DNA of 64,000 nt from Winogradskyella sp. KYW1333 (GTDB lineage: Bacteria; Bacteroidota; Bacteroidia; Flavobacteriales; Flavobacteriaceae), in NCBI RefSeq assembly GCF_003335675.1, contig NZ_QPHL01000013.1, positions 124,001 through 188,000 of the forward strand. Reading direction: 5' to 3'. Position 1 is the stretch's first letter. Each line of letters begins with the position of its first letter. A program made the translations under genes and the position numbers. The notes under the pieces were generated by a model. It did no database searches and was not told where the DNA came from. It saw only the letters and a list, made by a program, of their open reading frames with translations. Shown in pieces: positions 44,198 to 51,954 of the stretch.

Positions 44198-44887
44198 TTA
44201 TTGTTTGCGTCTCAAAATTTGTAGTTCATAATCTTTTACATCTTCCACCTCGCCTCGTGATAATATTAGCTCCATAAATTTTGGGCTTTTCTGAAGTTTA
44301 TCATAAAGCATTAAATGATCTTCTCTATCTTTTCCTGTTAGGGCTACCCAATGTGTAGCTCCATTAGGCCGTCCAATGTCATATGTACCAAAACCAACTA
44401 CTCTTCCAGCAAAATCCTCGGCAAATTCACTTACGATCTTATCATGTCCTTCTTTAAATTGATTTTGATCAGCCGCTTTTATGTCCCAGATATGAACATC
44501 AGGATTTGCTTCTGTATCTCCTTCTTGCCAGCTTAATATTCGTCCAGAATAGGAAGTACCCCATTCCTCTACGTAGTTCTGCATTTTTGACCAGAAGGCA
44601 TCATTTTTATTTGGATCGATGGCATCTTCATCGACCATATCTACACCTAAGGTGTACATAAAAACAATTCTGTGAGTCATTCCATGAGTTCTACCATTCC
44701 AGAAGCGCTCTAAAACAACCCCTCCTTGATTCATTTCAACATCTTCAAATACCTTATCAAAAGCCTCAGCGATGTTATCTTGAGTGAAAGGTTTTACTTT
44801 TATTTCAATACATGTAAAAGCCATGGTTTGAGCAAAAAGTGATACTGTAGCAAAAGCTACAAAACAGGTTAAAATTAATTTTTTCAT
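44198..44887 (-). CDS. Secreted two-domain ABM/ferredoxin-fold protein
   Basis: 229 residues with signal peptide ending at LFAQ. Halves: MAFTCIEIKVKPFTQDNIAEAFDKVFEDVEMNQGGVVLERFWN, then a second starting VHIWDIKAADQNQFKEGHDKIVSEFAEDFAGRVVGFGTYDIGRPNGATHWVALTGKDREDHLMLYDKLQ. The pattern strand-helix-strand with a His/Trp-containing third strand (THWVALTGKD versus THFVWIGAND in the 42049 product) links the two proteins. Function unknown; probably periplasmic. Confidence 0.65.
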   Translation of the reverse strand: MKKLILTCFVAFATVSLFAQTMAFTCIEIKVKPFTQDNIAEAFDKVFEDVEMNQGGVVLERFWNGRTHGMTHRIVFMYTLGVDMVDEDAIDPNKNDAFWSKMQNYVEEWGTSYSGRILSWQEGDTEANPDVHIWDIKAADQNQFKEGHDKIVSEFAEDFAGRVVGFGTYDIGRPNGATHWVALTGKDREDHLMLYDKLQKSPKFMELILSRGEVEDVKDYELQILRRKQ

Positions 44888-45337
44888 AATTATATAGATT
44901 TATTTATTCAATATGAAGATGTGAGATTATTACTTGCAAAACAAAATTAATCGATAAAATGATATTTTATATCAACGAAAAGTAATCGAGGGTAAATGAC
45001 TCAACTAAAATTTTTTAAATAGGGTTGTGATTAGAACAGTAGTGTAGCGTCTAGTTAGTTTATGTTAATCAGTATAAATCACAATTTTTTAGTCTGTAAA
45101 GTGAAAATCCATTAAATAAAGATACAACTAGCATTAATGTTTTATATTAACTTTTTACAACTCTTTTTTTCTGATTAGAGCTATCTTTTGATGTATAATC
45201 TAAATAAAAAGTTACCATAAAAATTTAAGTACTAATAGAACTCCTTACGTTAATAAAGGTTTTTCCCTTATTAAGAATATAGAAATAAATAATGTACCAT
45301 TTAAGTCTACAATTAATTTTCTTTCCCAATTTTATGG
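44888..45337. other. 450-bp gap without recognisable feature
   Basis: AT-rich stretch between two leftward genes. Neither strand holds a convincing coding frame, tRNA or hairpin terminator. It probably contains the promoter of the 44198 gene and the end of the DUF6150 transcript, and marks the right limit of the accessory region. Confidence 0.5.
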
Positions 45338-45670
45338 TTAAAACATAAAATGTTGTTTGGATTTATTACGCCAGCCTGCTTGGTTTTCGTATTCAACAAA
45401 GTAAATTTTAAAATCAGCCTGATTTTCATAATCAACAAAAAACAAAGTCTTACTTGCTTGATTACGATAGGTTGTAAAAAACCATTTACCAATATTATTT
45501 ATTGCCTGATTTGAATATTTAACCTTATATACTTTTAGGTCAGCCTGATTTTCATAGTTCACTACGTATACCTTTGCATCTGCCTGATTTTCATATTCTA
45601 CAGAATAAACTTTTTGTGCAAAACACGAGACTCCAAAAAATAGTGTAAAAAGGAAAAGTAAAAGTTTCAT
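45338..45670 (-). CDS. DUF6150-type exported repeat protein
   Basis: 110 residues with a signal peptide (LLLFLFTLFFGVSCFAQ). The mature part is made of six short units of about 12-13 residues, each with the core Y(E/S/R)NQA preceded by a strand such as VYVVN, KVYKVK or IYFVE; the fourth unit has an insert with WFFTTYRNQA. This is the DUF6150 pattern I know from flavobacteria, possibly a small beta solenoid or sheet. Whether the protein stays in the periplasm or is lipid-modified (SCFAQ) is open. Function unknown. Confidence 0.82.
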   Translation of the reverse strand: MKLLLFLFTLFFGVSCFAQKVYSVEYENQADAKVYVVNYENQADLKVYKVKYSNQAINNIGKWFFTTYRNQASKTLFFVDYENQADFKIYFVEYENQAGWRNKSKQHFMF

Positions 45671-45835
45671 TTAATATTTTTATTATACTTGGATTACAAA
45701 ACATATTAATAGTATCATAAATCATACCAATAGACTTAAGATTAAAATTATATGTAAATATTTCTATTTTTAATCCATTAAAAAGTCAATTTTTCTTCGT
45801 TTAAGATTTAATCTCTCCAATGGAATTAAAGGTTG

Positions 45836-45843
45836 TAACTTTG
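45836..45843 (+). promoter_or_regulatory. Predicted -7 element of era
   Basis: TAACTTTG, exact TAnnTTTG, 16 bp before the era ATG. No clear -33 TTG. Confidence 0.4.
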
Positions 45844-45859
45844 AAAAAAAATAAATTAG

Positions 45860-46738
45860 ATGCACAAAGCTGGTTTTGTAAATATTATTGGTAACCCAAA
45901 TGTTGGTAAATCTACCCTGATGAATGCATTTATGGGTGAGAAATTATCCATTATTACATCTAAGGCACAGACAACTAGACACCGTATATTAGGAATTGTA
46001 AATGGAGAGAATTTTCAAGTTGTACTGAGTGATACGCCAGGAATTATAAAACCTGCATACGAATTGCAAGAATCTATGATGGGATTTGTTAAGTCTGCAT
46101 TTGAAGATGCAGACTTATTAATCTATATGGTAGAAATAGGTGAGAAGGAATTAAAGGATGAAGTATTTTTTAATAAAATCACAAACTCTAAAATACCTGT
46201 ATTGCTACTGCTAAATAAAATCGATAGCTCAAATCAAGAACAACTAGAAGAACAATCCGAGTTGTGGCAACAAAAGGTTCCAAATGCAGAATTTTATCCT
46301 ATATCGGCCTTGAATGGATTTAATGTAAAAAATGTTTTTGATAGAATTATAGAGTTACTACCAGAGTCACCTCCATTTTATCCAAAGGACCAGATTACGG
46401 ATAAACCTGAGCGATTTTTCGTTAATGAAGCCATCAGGGAAAAAATATTAGTGCACTACAAAAAGGAAATTCCTTATGCTGTAGAAGTAGATACAGAAGA
46501 GTTTTTTGAGGAGGAAAAGATCATAAGAATGCGCTCTGTAATTATGGTTGAGCGTGAAACGCAAAAGGGAATTATAATAGGTCATAAGGGTTCCGCTTTA
46601 AAGCGTGTTGGGGTTGAAGCTAGAAAGGATCTAGAAAAGTTTTTTGGAAAGCAGGTTCATTTAGAATTGTATGTAAAAGTGAACAAAAATTGGCGTAGTA
46701 ATCAAAACCAATTAAGGCGTTTTGGTTATAATCAATAA
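45860..46738 (+). CDS. era: GTPase Era, 16S rRNA maturation factor
   Basis: Binds the 3' end of 16S rRNA and helps assemble the 30S subunit. 292 residues: G1 GNPNVGKSTLMN (about 11-22), switch I TSKAQTTRHR, G3 DTPGI, G4 NKID (about 120), G5 SALNG, and a C-terminal KH domain with EKIIRMRSVIMVERETQKGIIIGHKGSALKRVG. Standard length. The following gene on the other strand is disrupted. Confidence 0.96.
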   Translation: MHKAGFVNIIGNPNVGKSTLMNAFMGEKLSIITSKAQTTRHRILGIVNGENFQVVLSDTPGIIKPAYELQESMMGFVKSAFEDADLLIYMVEIGEKELKDEVFFNKITNSKIPVLLLLNKIDSSNQEQLEEQSELWQQKVPNAEFYPISALNGFNVKNVFDRIIELLPESPPFYPKDQITDKPERFFVNEAIREKILVHYKKEIPYAVEVDTEEFFEEEKIIRMRSVIMVERETQKGIIIGHKGSALKRVGVEARKDLEKFFGKQVHLELYVKVNKNWRSNQNQLRRFGYNQ

Positions 46739-46741
46739 CTA

Positions 46742-47167
46742 TTAGGTAATGGAATGAATATCTTGCCTTCTCAAGGTATCTCGCATAAAATGGTGAAGTT
46801 GTGCATTTGATTCATGCCAGTCCTCTTTCCTAGACGACCTCCAAAGTAAAGTGCAGACCAAATCATTACCATTAATAGCGTAACGAATAATTGAATTGCA
46901 TAACGGCTTTCTAAGGACCAAATAGTCCGTAAATCATACTGGTTTTTTCTCATCGTAATCTTCATTAATTTCCAAATGGAGTTGAGGTGATCAAAAGTGT
47001 TGCTTTTGCTTAGGTATTTTATTAAAGACATGAACATCAACACGTGTAACTATGAAATCTGATTGCGTTTTACCTTTATCTTCAAATAAAGACAAAAGCA
47101 CATTGTTAATTTCATTGACTTTAAACTTAAATCGTGGTCTTAATATTATTTCATTAGAGAGCTCCAT
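46742..47167 (-). pseudogene. Broken gene between era and der (several disabling changes)
   Basis: On the minus strand the first frame starts at 47167 (MELSNEIILRPRFKFKVNE) and reads to QKQHF, where TGA (46991-46993) interrupts; the same frame goes on with SPQLHLEINEDYDEKK. The next intact piece, MIYGLFGP, lies in a second frame. The third piece, SLESRYAIQLFVTLLMVMIWSALYFGGRLGKRTGMNQ, uses another frame and has a membrane helix, and the end HHFMRDTLRR is in yet another. I recall an intact homologue family beside era in flavobacteria, with two membrane helices; if so, the first helix is deleted here. One nonsense change, two or more frameshifts and a deletion make this a decayed gene. Confidence 0.75.
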
Positions 47168-47234
47168 AATCAGGTAATGCAGTAACATATTCAATTTACA
47201 TAATTTCTTTTAAATTAAATATAAGATTTAATAC

Positions 47235-47242
47235 TACCTTTG
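47235..47242 (+). promoter_or_regulatory. Predicted -7 element of der
   Basis: TACCTTTG, an exact TAnnTTTG box, 16 bp before the der ATG, the same spacing as for era. Confidence 0.4.
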
Positions 47243-47258
47243 CGGCAAGATTTAGAGT

Positions 47259-48563
47259 ATGGGAAATATAGTTGCAATAGTAGGTAGACCAAATGTTGGT
47301 AAGTCAACTTTTTTTAATCGTCTTATACAAAGACGAGAAGCTATTGTTGATGCAGTTAGTGGTGTAACTAGAGATCGTCATTACGGTAAAACAGATTGGA
47401 ATGGTAGAGAATTCTCATTGATAGACACAGGTGGGTATGTTGTAGGTAGTGATGATGTATTTGAGACCGAGATTGATAAACAGGTAGAGTTAGCTATAGA
47501 TGAGGCTGATGCCATTATTTTTATGGTCGATGTAGAAAGTGGTGTTACTGGTATGGACGAAGATGTTGCCAAATTATTGCGTAAAGTAGATAAGCCTGTT
47601 TTTTTAGTAGTGAACAAAGTAGACAACAACAAGCGCGCTGAAGATGCTGTAGAGTTTTATTCACTTGGATTAGGCGATTATTATACAATAGCTAGTATTA
47701 ACGGAAGTGGAACAGGTGATTTACTTGATGCAGTGGTTGAGGCATTACCTGAAAAAGAAGAAACAGAAGAAGAAACTTTACCAAGATTTGCAGTTGTTGG
47801 TCGTCCTAATGCAGGTAAATCTTCATTTATAAATGCATTAATAGGGGAGGATAGATATATTGTTACTGATATAGCTGGTACAACACGAGATTCTATCGAT
47901 ACTAAATACAATCGATTTGGTTTTGAATTTAATCTTGTTGATACAGCTGGAATAAGACGTAAATCCAAAGTAAAAGAAGATTTGGAGTTTTATTCTGTAA
48001 TGCGAAGTGTAAGAGCCATTGAACACTCTGATGTTTGCCTTTTGGTATTGGATGCTACACGCGGTTTTGATGGCCAGGTACAAAATATTTTTTGGCTAGC
48101 AGAGCGCAATAGAAAAGGAATTGTAATATTGGTAAATAAGTGGGATTTAGTTGAAAAAGATAATAAAACAGCTAAAGAATTTGAAAAGCATATAAGAAAG
48201 CAAATTGAACCATTTACGGATGTACCAATTGTTTTTATTTCTGTGCTGAATAAGCAACGGATTTTTAAAGCAATTGAAACTGCAGTAGAAGTCTATAAAA
48301 ACAGAACTAAACGCATTAAAACGAGTGTTCTTAATGATACCTTGTTACCGATTATTGAACATTTTCCGCCCCCTGCTTATAAGGGTAAATTTGTAAAAAT
48401 TAAATACATCATGCAACTGCCAACACCACAACCACAGTTTGCATTCTTTTGTAATCTACCGCAATATGTTAAGGAACCTTACAAGCGATTTTTAGAGAAT
48501 AAACTTAGAGAACATTTCGATTTTACAGGTGTTCCAGTGAGCGTTTACATGCGAAAAAAATAG
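47259..48563 (+). CDS. der: Ribosome assembly GTPase Der (EngA)
   Basis: Essential double GTPase for 50S assembly. 434 residues with two G domains: [21 protein letters not shown] in the first and [23 protein letters not shown] in the second, followed by a KH-like domain ending [23 protein letters not shown]. Motifs and length are standard. Single-gene transcript; der and era are kept close, as is often seen in this phylum. Confidence 0.97.
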   Translation: MGNIVAIVGRPNVGKSTFFNRLIQRREAIVDAVSGVTRDRHYGKTDWNGREFSLIDTGGYVVGSDDVFETEIDKQVELAIDEADAIIFMVDVESGVTGMDEDVAKLLRKVDKPVFLVVNKVDNNKRAEDAVEFYSLGLGDYYTIASINGSGTGDLLDAVVEALPEKEETEEETLPRFAVVGRPNAGKSSFINALIGEDRYIVTDIAGTTRDSIDTKYNRFGFEFNLVDTAGIRRKSKVKEDLEFYSVMRSVRAIEHSDVCLLVLDATRGFDGQVQNIFWLAERNRKGIVILVNKWDLVEKDNKTAKEFEKHIRKQIEPFTDVPIVFISVLNKQRIFKAIETAVEVYKNRTKRIKTSVLNDTLLPIIEHFPPPAYKGKFVKIKYIMQLPTPQPQFAFFCNLPQYVKEPYKRFLENKLREHFDFTGVPVSVYMRKK

Positions 48564-48656
48564 TAATAAAATAATATTTGTTTTAATTTGATGTTTATCA
48601 ATCTTGCGATATAATAATAGGGTTGACTAATTAGCTGTATGTTGATTTAACTGTTT

Positions 48657-49463
48657 TTACCAACCTCCTGAGGCACCACCACCTCCAAAACTGCCTCCTC
48701 CGAAGCCACCACCAAATCCACCAGAGCTTCCACCTCCAAATCCGCCAGATGACGATCCACGAGAATAGCTACCACGGCCCATATTGCTTAAAATAATAGC
48801 TTCGAGTAGACTTCGCCTATCCGAACGGGTTCCACGATTTCCACCGCCTCCTCCTGGTCTACTTTTCGAAATAGCAATGATTAATATTATGAAGACGATT
48901 AACATTATTATAAATAATTCAATAGGGAAGTCTGTTGTATTGCTCTGCCGTGTGCCTTGATATTCATCATTTAATACTTCAAAAATAGCTTCAGTTCCTC
49001 GGTCAAGTCCTCCAAAATAATCGCTTCTTTTAAAATAAGGGATTATTTCCCTATCAATTATTCGTTTGCTCATGGCATCAGTTAAAAGATGTTCTACGCC
49101 TTTTCCTGTATTAATACCAATTTTCCGGTCATTTTTAGCCAGTAGAATTAATACACCATTATCCTCTTTTTCTTGACCAATGCCCCATTTTTCACCCCAT
49201 TGTGCACCCAGATAATTGATGTATTCGCCTTCAGTAGAATTTATAATAGCGACTACAATTTGTGTTGAGGTGGTGTCAGAGTACCTCACTAAATTCTGTT
49301 CTAAAGTACTTTTCTCTGAAGTATTTAATAGATTAATATAATCATAAACACTAGTTTGAAATTCTGGTTTGGGCGGAATTTCAAATTGGGCATAAGAGCA
49401 ATGCACCGAGAAAATAACTATGACGATTGAAATTTTTGAAACGATGGGTTTTAAATACTGCAT
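48657..49463 (-). CDS. TPM-domain membrane protein with Gly/Ser-rich tail
   Basis: 268 residues. Signal peptide (to about 25, SYAQ), TPM domain from about 38 to 165 (QTSVYDYINLLNTSEKSTLEQNLVRYSDTTSTQIVVAIINS, NDRKIGINTGKGVEHLLTDAMSKRIIDREIIPYFK), one membrane helix FPIELFIIMLIVFIILIIAI (about 185-204) and a glycine-rich end (GGFGGGSSGGFGGG and similar). This is the YgcG-like layout; TPM domains have been linked to acid phosphatase activity and photosystem repair in plants, but the bacterial role is unclear. Stop of the upstream TPM gene overlaps its start by 1 bp. Confidence 0.85.
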   Translation of the reverse strand: MQYLKPIVSKISIVIVIFSVHCSYAQFEIPPKPEFQTSVYDYINLLNTSEKSTLEQNLVRYSDTTSTQIVVAIINSTEGEYINYLGAQWGEKWGIGQEKEDNGVLILLAKNDRKIGINTGKGVEHLLTDAMSKRIIDREIIPYFKRSDYFGGLDRGTEAIFEVLNDEYQGTRQSNTTDFPIELFIIMLIVFIILIIAISKSRPGGGGGNRGTRSDRRSLLEAIILSNMGRGSYSRGSSSGGFGGGSSGGFGGGFGGGSFGGGGASGGW

Positions 49464-49900
49464 TAGCCTTTAGAAATTGTGTCATCTAATTCATTTCTAT
49501 CACCATGCTCCCAAGGAAAGTATTCAGATAATTCTTGGCCAGCTTTAGAAACACCATCAATTAGTCCTTGTTTAAAATTCCCGTTTTTGAAATGTTGTTG
49601 AATTTTGTCTCTGGTTGAATTCCAAAAATTCTCACCAACTTTTTCATTGATACCTTTATCTCCGTAAACCACAAAAGATTTATTGTTAACTGCTACATAG
49701 ATAAGTACACCATTTCTTTGAAGTGTATTATCCATTTTTAAAAAGTGGAAAACTTCAAGTGCATGATTAAATATGTCACCATTATAATTCTGCTCAATGT
49801 GTACACGTATCTCACCAGAAGTATTACGTTCTGCAATACGGATAGCTTCAATGATTTCCGTTTCCTCTTCTGATGTTAGGAAATCTTCAATATGTGGCAT
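49463..49900 (-). CDS. Short TPM-domain protein
   Basis: 145 residues, no signal peptide. The TPM domain fills the protein: FLTSEEETEIIEAIRIAERNTSGEIRVHIEQNYNG, GVLIYVAVNNKSFVVYGDKGINEKVGENFWNSTRDKIQQHFKNGNFKQGLIDGVSKAGQELSEYFP (in part). The series LemA, short TPM, long TPM is a widespread gene trio in Bacteroidota. 8 bp after lemA and overlapping the next gene by 1 bp. Confidence 0.85.
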   Translation of the reverse strand: MPHIEDFLTSEEETEIIEAIRIAERNTSGEIRVHIEQNYNGDIFNHALEVFHFLKMDNTLQRNGVLIYVAVNNKSFVVYGDKGINEKVGENFWNSTRDKIQQHFKNGNFKQGLIDGVSKAGQELSEYFPWEHGDRNELDDTISKG

Positions 49901-49908
49901 ATGGTGAA

Positions 49909-50508
49909 TTAATTAAATTCAAAGTTTACATCAGGAACTTTTTCGCTCCCAGGTTCTGCCTGATATCTTGGCATTTCTTCAAAACCGAATAATCCTGCTA
50001 ATAACTTTCCAGGGAATTTCGTAGTATGTTTATCGTAGATGTTCACTGCTTCGTTGTAACGGTCTCTAGCAACATTAATTCTATTTTCTGTTCCTTCTTG
50101 TTGCGCTTGAAAATCTCTAAACTGTTGTGTTACTTTTAAATCTGGATAACGCTCAAAAGTTGCGATTAATCTACTAAATGAACCTTTTAATTGACTCTGA
50201 GCTTGTTGAAATTTCTCCAGGTTTTCAGGTGTTAAATCATCAATATTCACATTCACTGATGTTGCTTTGGAGCGTGCTTCAATTACTTCGTTTAAGGTTG
50301 TTCTCTCAAAATCTGCTGCGCCTTGCACCGTCTTAATTACCGTGCTGTATAAATCGCTTCTGCGTTGGTATGTACTTTCTACATTAGACCATGCGGTTTT
50401 TGCATCAGCTTCATATTCAACTGCAGTATTATTAAAACCTACTGCCCATTGATATATTCCAAAGGCAATAACTGCGATTACTATTACAGGGATTAACCAT
50501 TTTTTCAT
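49909..50508 (-). CDS. lemA: LemA family protein
   Basis: 199 residues. One N-terminal membrane helix (WLIPVIVIAVIAFGIYQWA, about 3-21) then the LemA helical bundle: YEADAKTAWSNVESTYQRRSDLYSTVIKTVQGAADFERTTLNEVIEARSKATS and RYPDLKVTQQFRDFQAQQEGTENRINVARDRYNEAVNIYD, which are the most conserved family segments. Function is unresolved in bacteria. First of the lemA-TPM-TPM trio, 10 bp downstream of a MerR-type gene. Confidence 0.92.
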   Translation of the reverse strand: MKKWLIPVIVIAVIAFGIYQWAVGFNNTAVEYEADAKTAWSNVESTYQRRSDLYSTVIKTVQGAADFERTTLNEVIEARSKATSVNVNIDDLTPENLEKFQQAQSQLKGSFSRLIATFERYPDLKVTQQFRDFQAQQEGTENRINVARDRYNEAVNIYDKHTTKFPGKLLAGLFGFEEMPRYQAEPGSEKVPDVNFEFN

Positions 50509-50518
50509 ATTGATAAGT

Positions 50519-50848
50519 TTAAAGTTGTGATTTAATTTTATTTAGTTGTGCCTTTATATTTTCAAGTTTTTCAATGATTTCGTACTTCTCTAGTGCTTGT
50601 TTTTTTTCTTCCTTTAAATGAATTTTAGCACCTTCTAAAGTAAATCCGCGCTCTTTTACCAAATGATAAATGAACTTTAAATTTTTAATATCATCTGGCG
50701 TAAATTTCCTATTCCCTTTTGCATTCTTCTTTGGTTTGATTACATCAAACTCCTTTTCCCAAAAGCGTATCAAAGAAGCGTTAACCTTAAATGCCTTGGC
50801 AACTTCCCCAATCCCATAATATCTTTTTTCTGGTAAATCTATGTGCAT
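50519..50848 (-). CDS. MerR-family transcriptional regulator
   Basis: 109 residues with one MerR winged helix at the N-terminus: RYYGIGEVAKAFKVNASLIRFWEKEFDVIKPKKNAKGNRKFTPDDIKNLKFIYHLVKERGFTLEGAKIHL (in part). It is short and lacks a C-terminal ligand domain, leaving only a basic coiled coil for dimer formation. This small form is common in Bacteroidota next to an M23 peptidase gene. It is 1 bp downstream of that gene and so in one operon with lemA and the TPM genes. Confidence 0.88.
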   Translation of the reverse strand: MHIDLPEKRYYGIGEVAKAFKVNASLIRFWEKEFDVIKPKKNAKGNRKFTPDDIKNLKFIYHLVKERGFTLEGAKIHLKEEKKQALEKYEIIEKLENIKAQLNKIKSQL

Positions 50849-50849
50849 T

Positions 50850-51821
50850 CTAATCTAAGGATTGGTTTTCTAATGATGCTTTTTCCAGTAGTTTATCAAA
50901 CTCTTCAGCTGATAGGTTTCCGTAATAGAAATTAATTGGGTTTATACGGATTCCGTCTTTAAAGACCTCATAGTGCAAATGTGGTGCTTCTGATCGACCT
51001 GTACTACCTACAAAGCCGATTAAATCACCGCGCTTTACGCGTTGATTTACACGTACATTATATTTAAATAGGTGCGCATATAAAGATACGTAACCAAATC
51101 CATGGTCAATACGGATATGCTTACCATATCCAGTTGCACTATTGTCTGCACGTTTTACAATTCCATCACCAGTTGCGTAGACAGGTGTGCCGCGTGGTGC
51201 TGTAAAATCCATTCCAAAATGAAACTTCCTCACTTTGGTAAATGGGTCAGTTCTAAAACCGTAACCAGAAGCAACTCGTGTAAGACTTACATTATTTACT
51301 GGTTGAATGGCAGGTATGGCTTCTAAAAATTTTTCTTTGTCTTCTGCAAGTTTGGCTATTTCATCCAATGATTTGGATTGTACTACTATAGCCTTTTCGA
51401 GAATATCTAATCGCTTATTTGTTTCAGCTATTAACTGTGAGTTATCAAAGCCTTCATACTTTTTATAACGATTAATACCTCCAAATCCAGCACGTCTTTG
51501 TTCATCTGGTATTGGATTGGCTTCAAAATATAGTCTATATATGGCGTTGTCACGTTCTTCAACATTTTCTAATGCCGCAATTGCATCATCCATTCTCTTG
51601 TTGAGTAGCTGGTACTGCAATTCCATATTTTGCAATTCACGAGCAAGTTCACGTTCTTTTGGTGATTCAACATATTGGCTCACAATGAAGAATGAAAGAA
51701 ACCCAAACAATCCCGCAGCAGCAAGAAACAACATGATATATTTAAATGTTGTTCTTTTCCTACGTCTTATTTTGCGGTAAGAAAGTGTTTCGGAATCATA
51801 ATAATATTTTACCTTACCCAT
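50850..51821 (-). CDS. M23-family metallopeptidase, membrane-anchored
   Basis: 323 residues: basic start, one membrane helix (TFKYIMLFLAAAGLFGFLSFFIV, about 25-47), a coiled coil (about 57-100) and the LytM/M23 domain from about 185. Zinc ligands are visible in FHFGMDFTAPRGTPVYATGDG (His and Asp) and APHLHYEVF (HxH), with the catalytic-type His in YAHL. Likely a peptidoglycan endopeptidase or an activator of amidases in the periplasm. First gene of the leftward operon M23-MerR-lemA-TPM-TPM; diverges from alaS. Confidence 0.92.
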   Translation of the reverse strand: MGKVKYYYDSETLSYRKIRRRKRTTFKYIMLFLAAAGLFGFLSFFIVSQYVESPKERELARELQNMELQYQLLNKRMDDAIAALENVEERDNAIYRLYFEANPIPDEQRRAGFGGINRYKKYEGFDNSQLIAETNKRLDILEKAIVVQSKSLDEIAKLAEDKEKFLEAIPAIQPVNNVSLTRVASGYGFRTDPFTKVRKFHFGMDFTAPRGTPVYATGDGIVKRADNSATGYGKHIRIDHGFGYVSLYAHLFKYNVRVNQRVKRGDLIGFVGSTGRSEAPHLHYEVFKDGIRINPINFYYGNLSAEEFDKLLEKASLENQSLD

Positions 51822-51889
51822 ATTGCAAATTATACTATTTTTACAGCTAATAAAAACATTTTGTAGCCCAATTTTATTAGCGTAACGAC

Positions 51890-51897
51890 CAAAGATA
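51890..51897 (-). promoter_or_regulatory. Predicted -7 element of the M23 peptidase operon
   Basis: TATCTTTG on the minus strand in the intergenic region before the peptidase gene; the same octamer precedes miaB and the DUF983 gene. The leader would be about 70 nt. Confidence 0.35.
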
Positions 51898-51954
51898 AAA
51901 ATTGTTTTGCAATTGTGGGAATTTAATATAGAATCAAGCTCTAATTAATTGTAT

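Noticed and set aside
44888-45337. Search for a tRNA, small RNA or short gene in the 450-bp gap
   Set aside because: No cloverleaf, no GC-rich hairpin and no convincing start-stop pair were found on either strand.
46771-47043. 90-residue membrane protein read as an intact gene
   Set aside because: It is one frame of the decayed gene at 46742-47167; its first part and its end are out of frame with the homologous-looking pieces.
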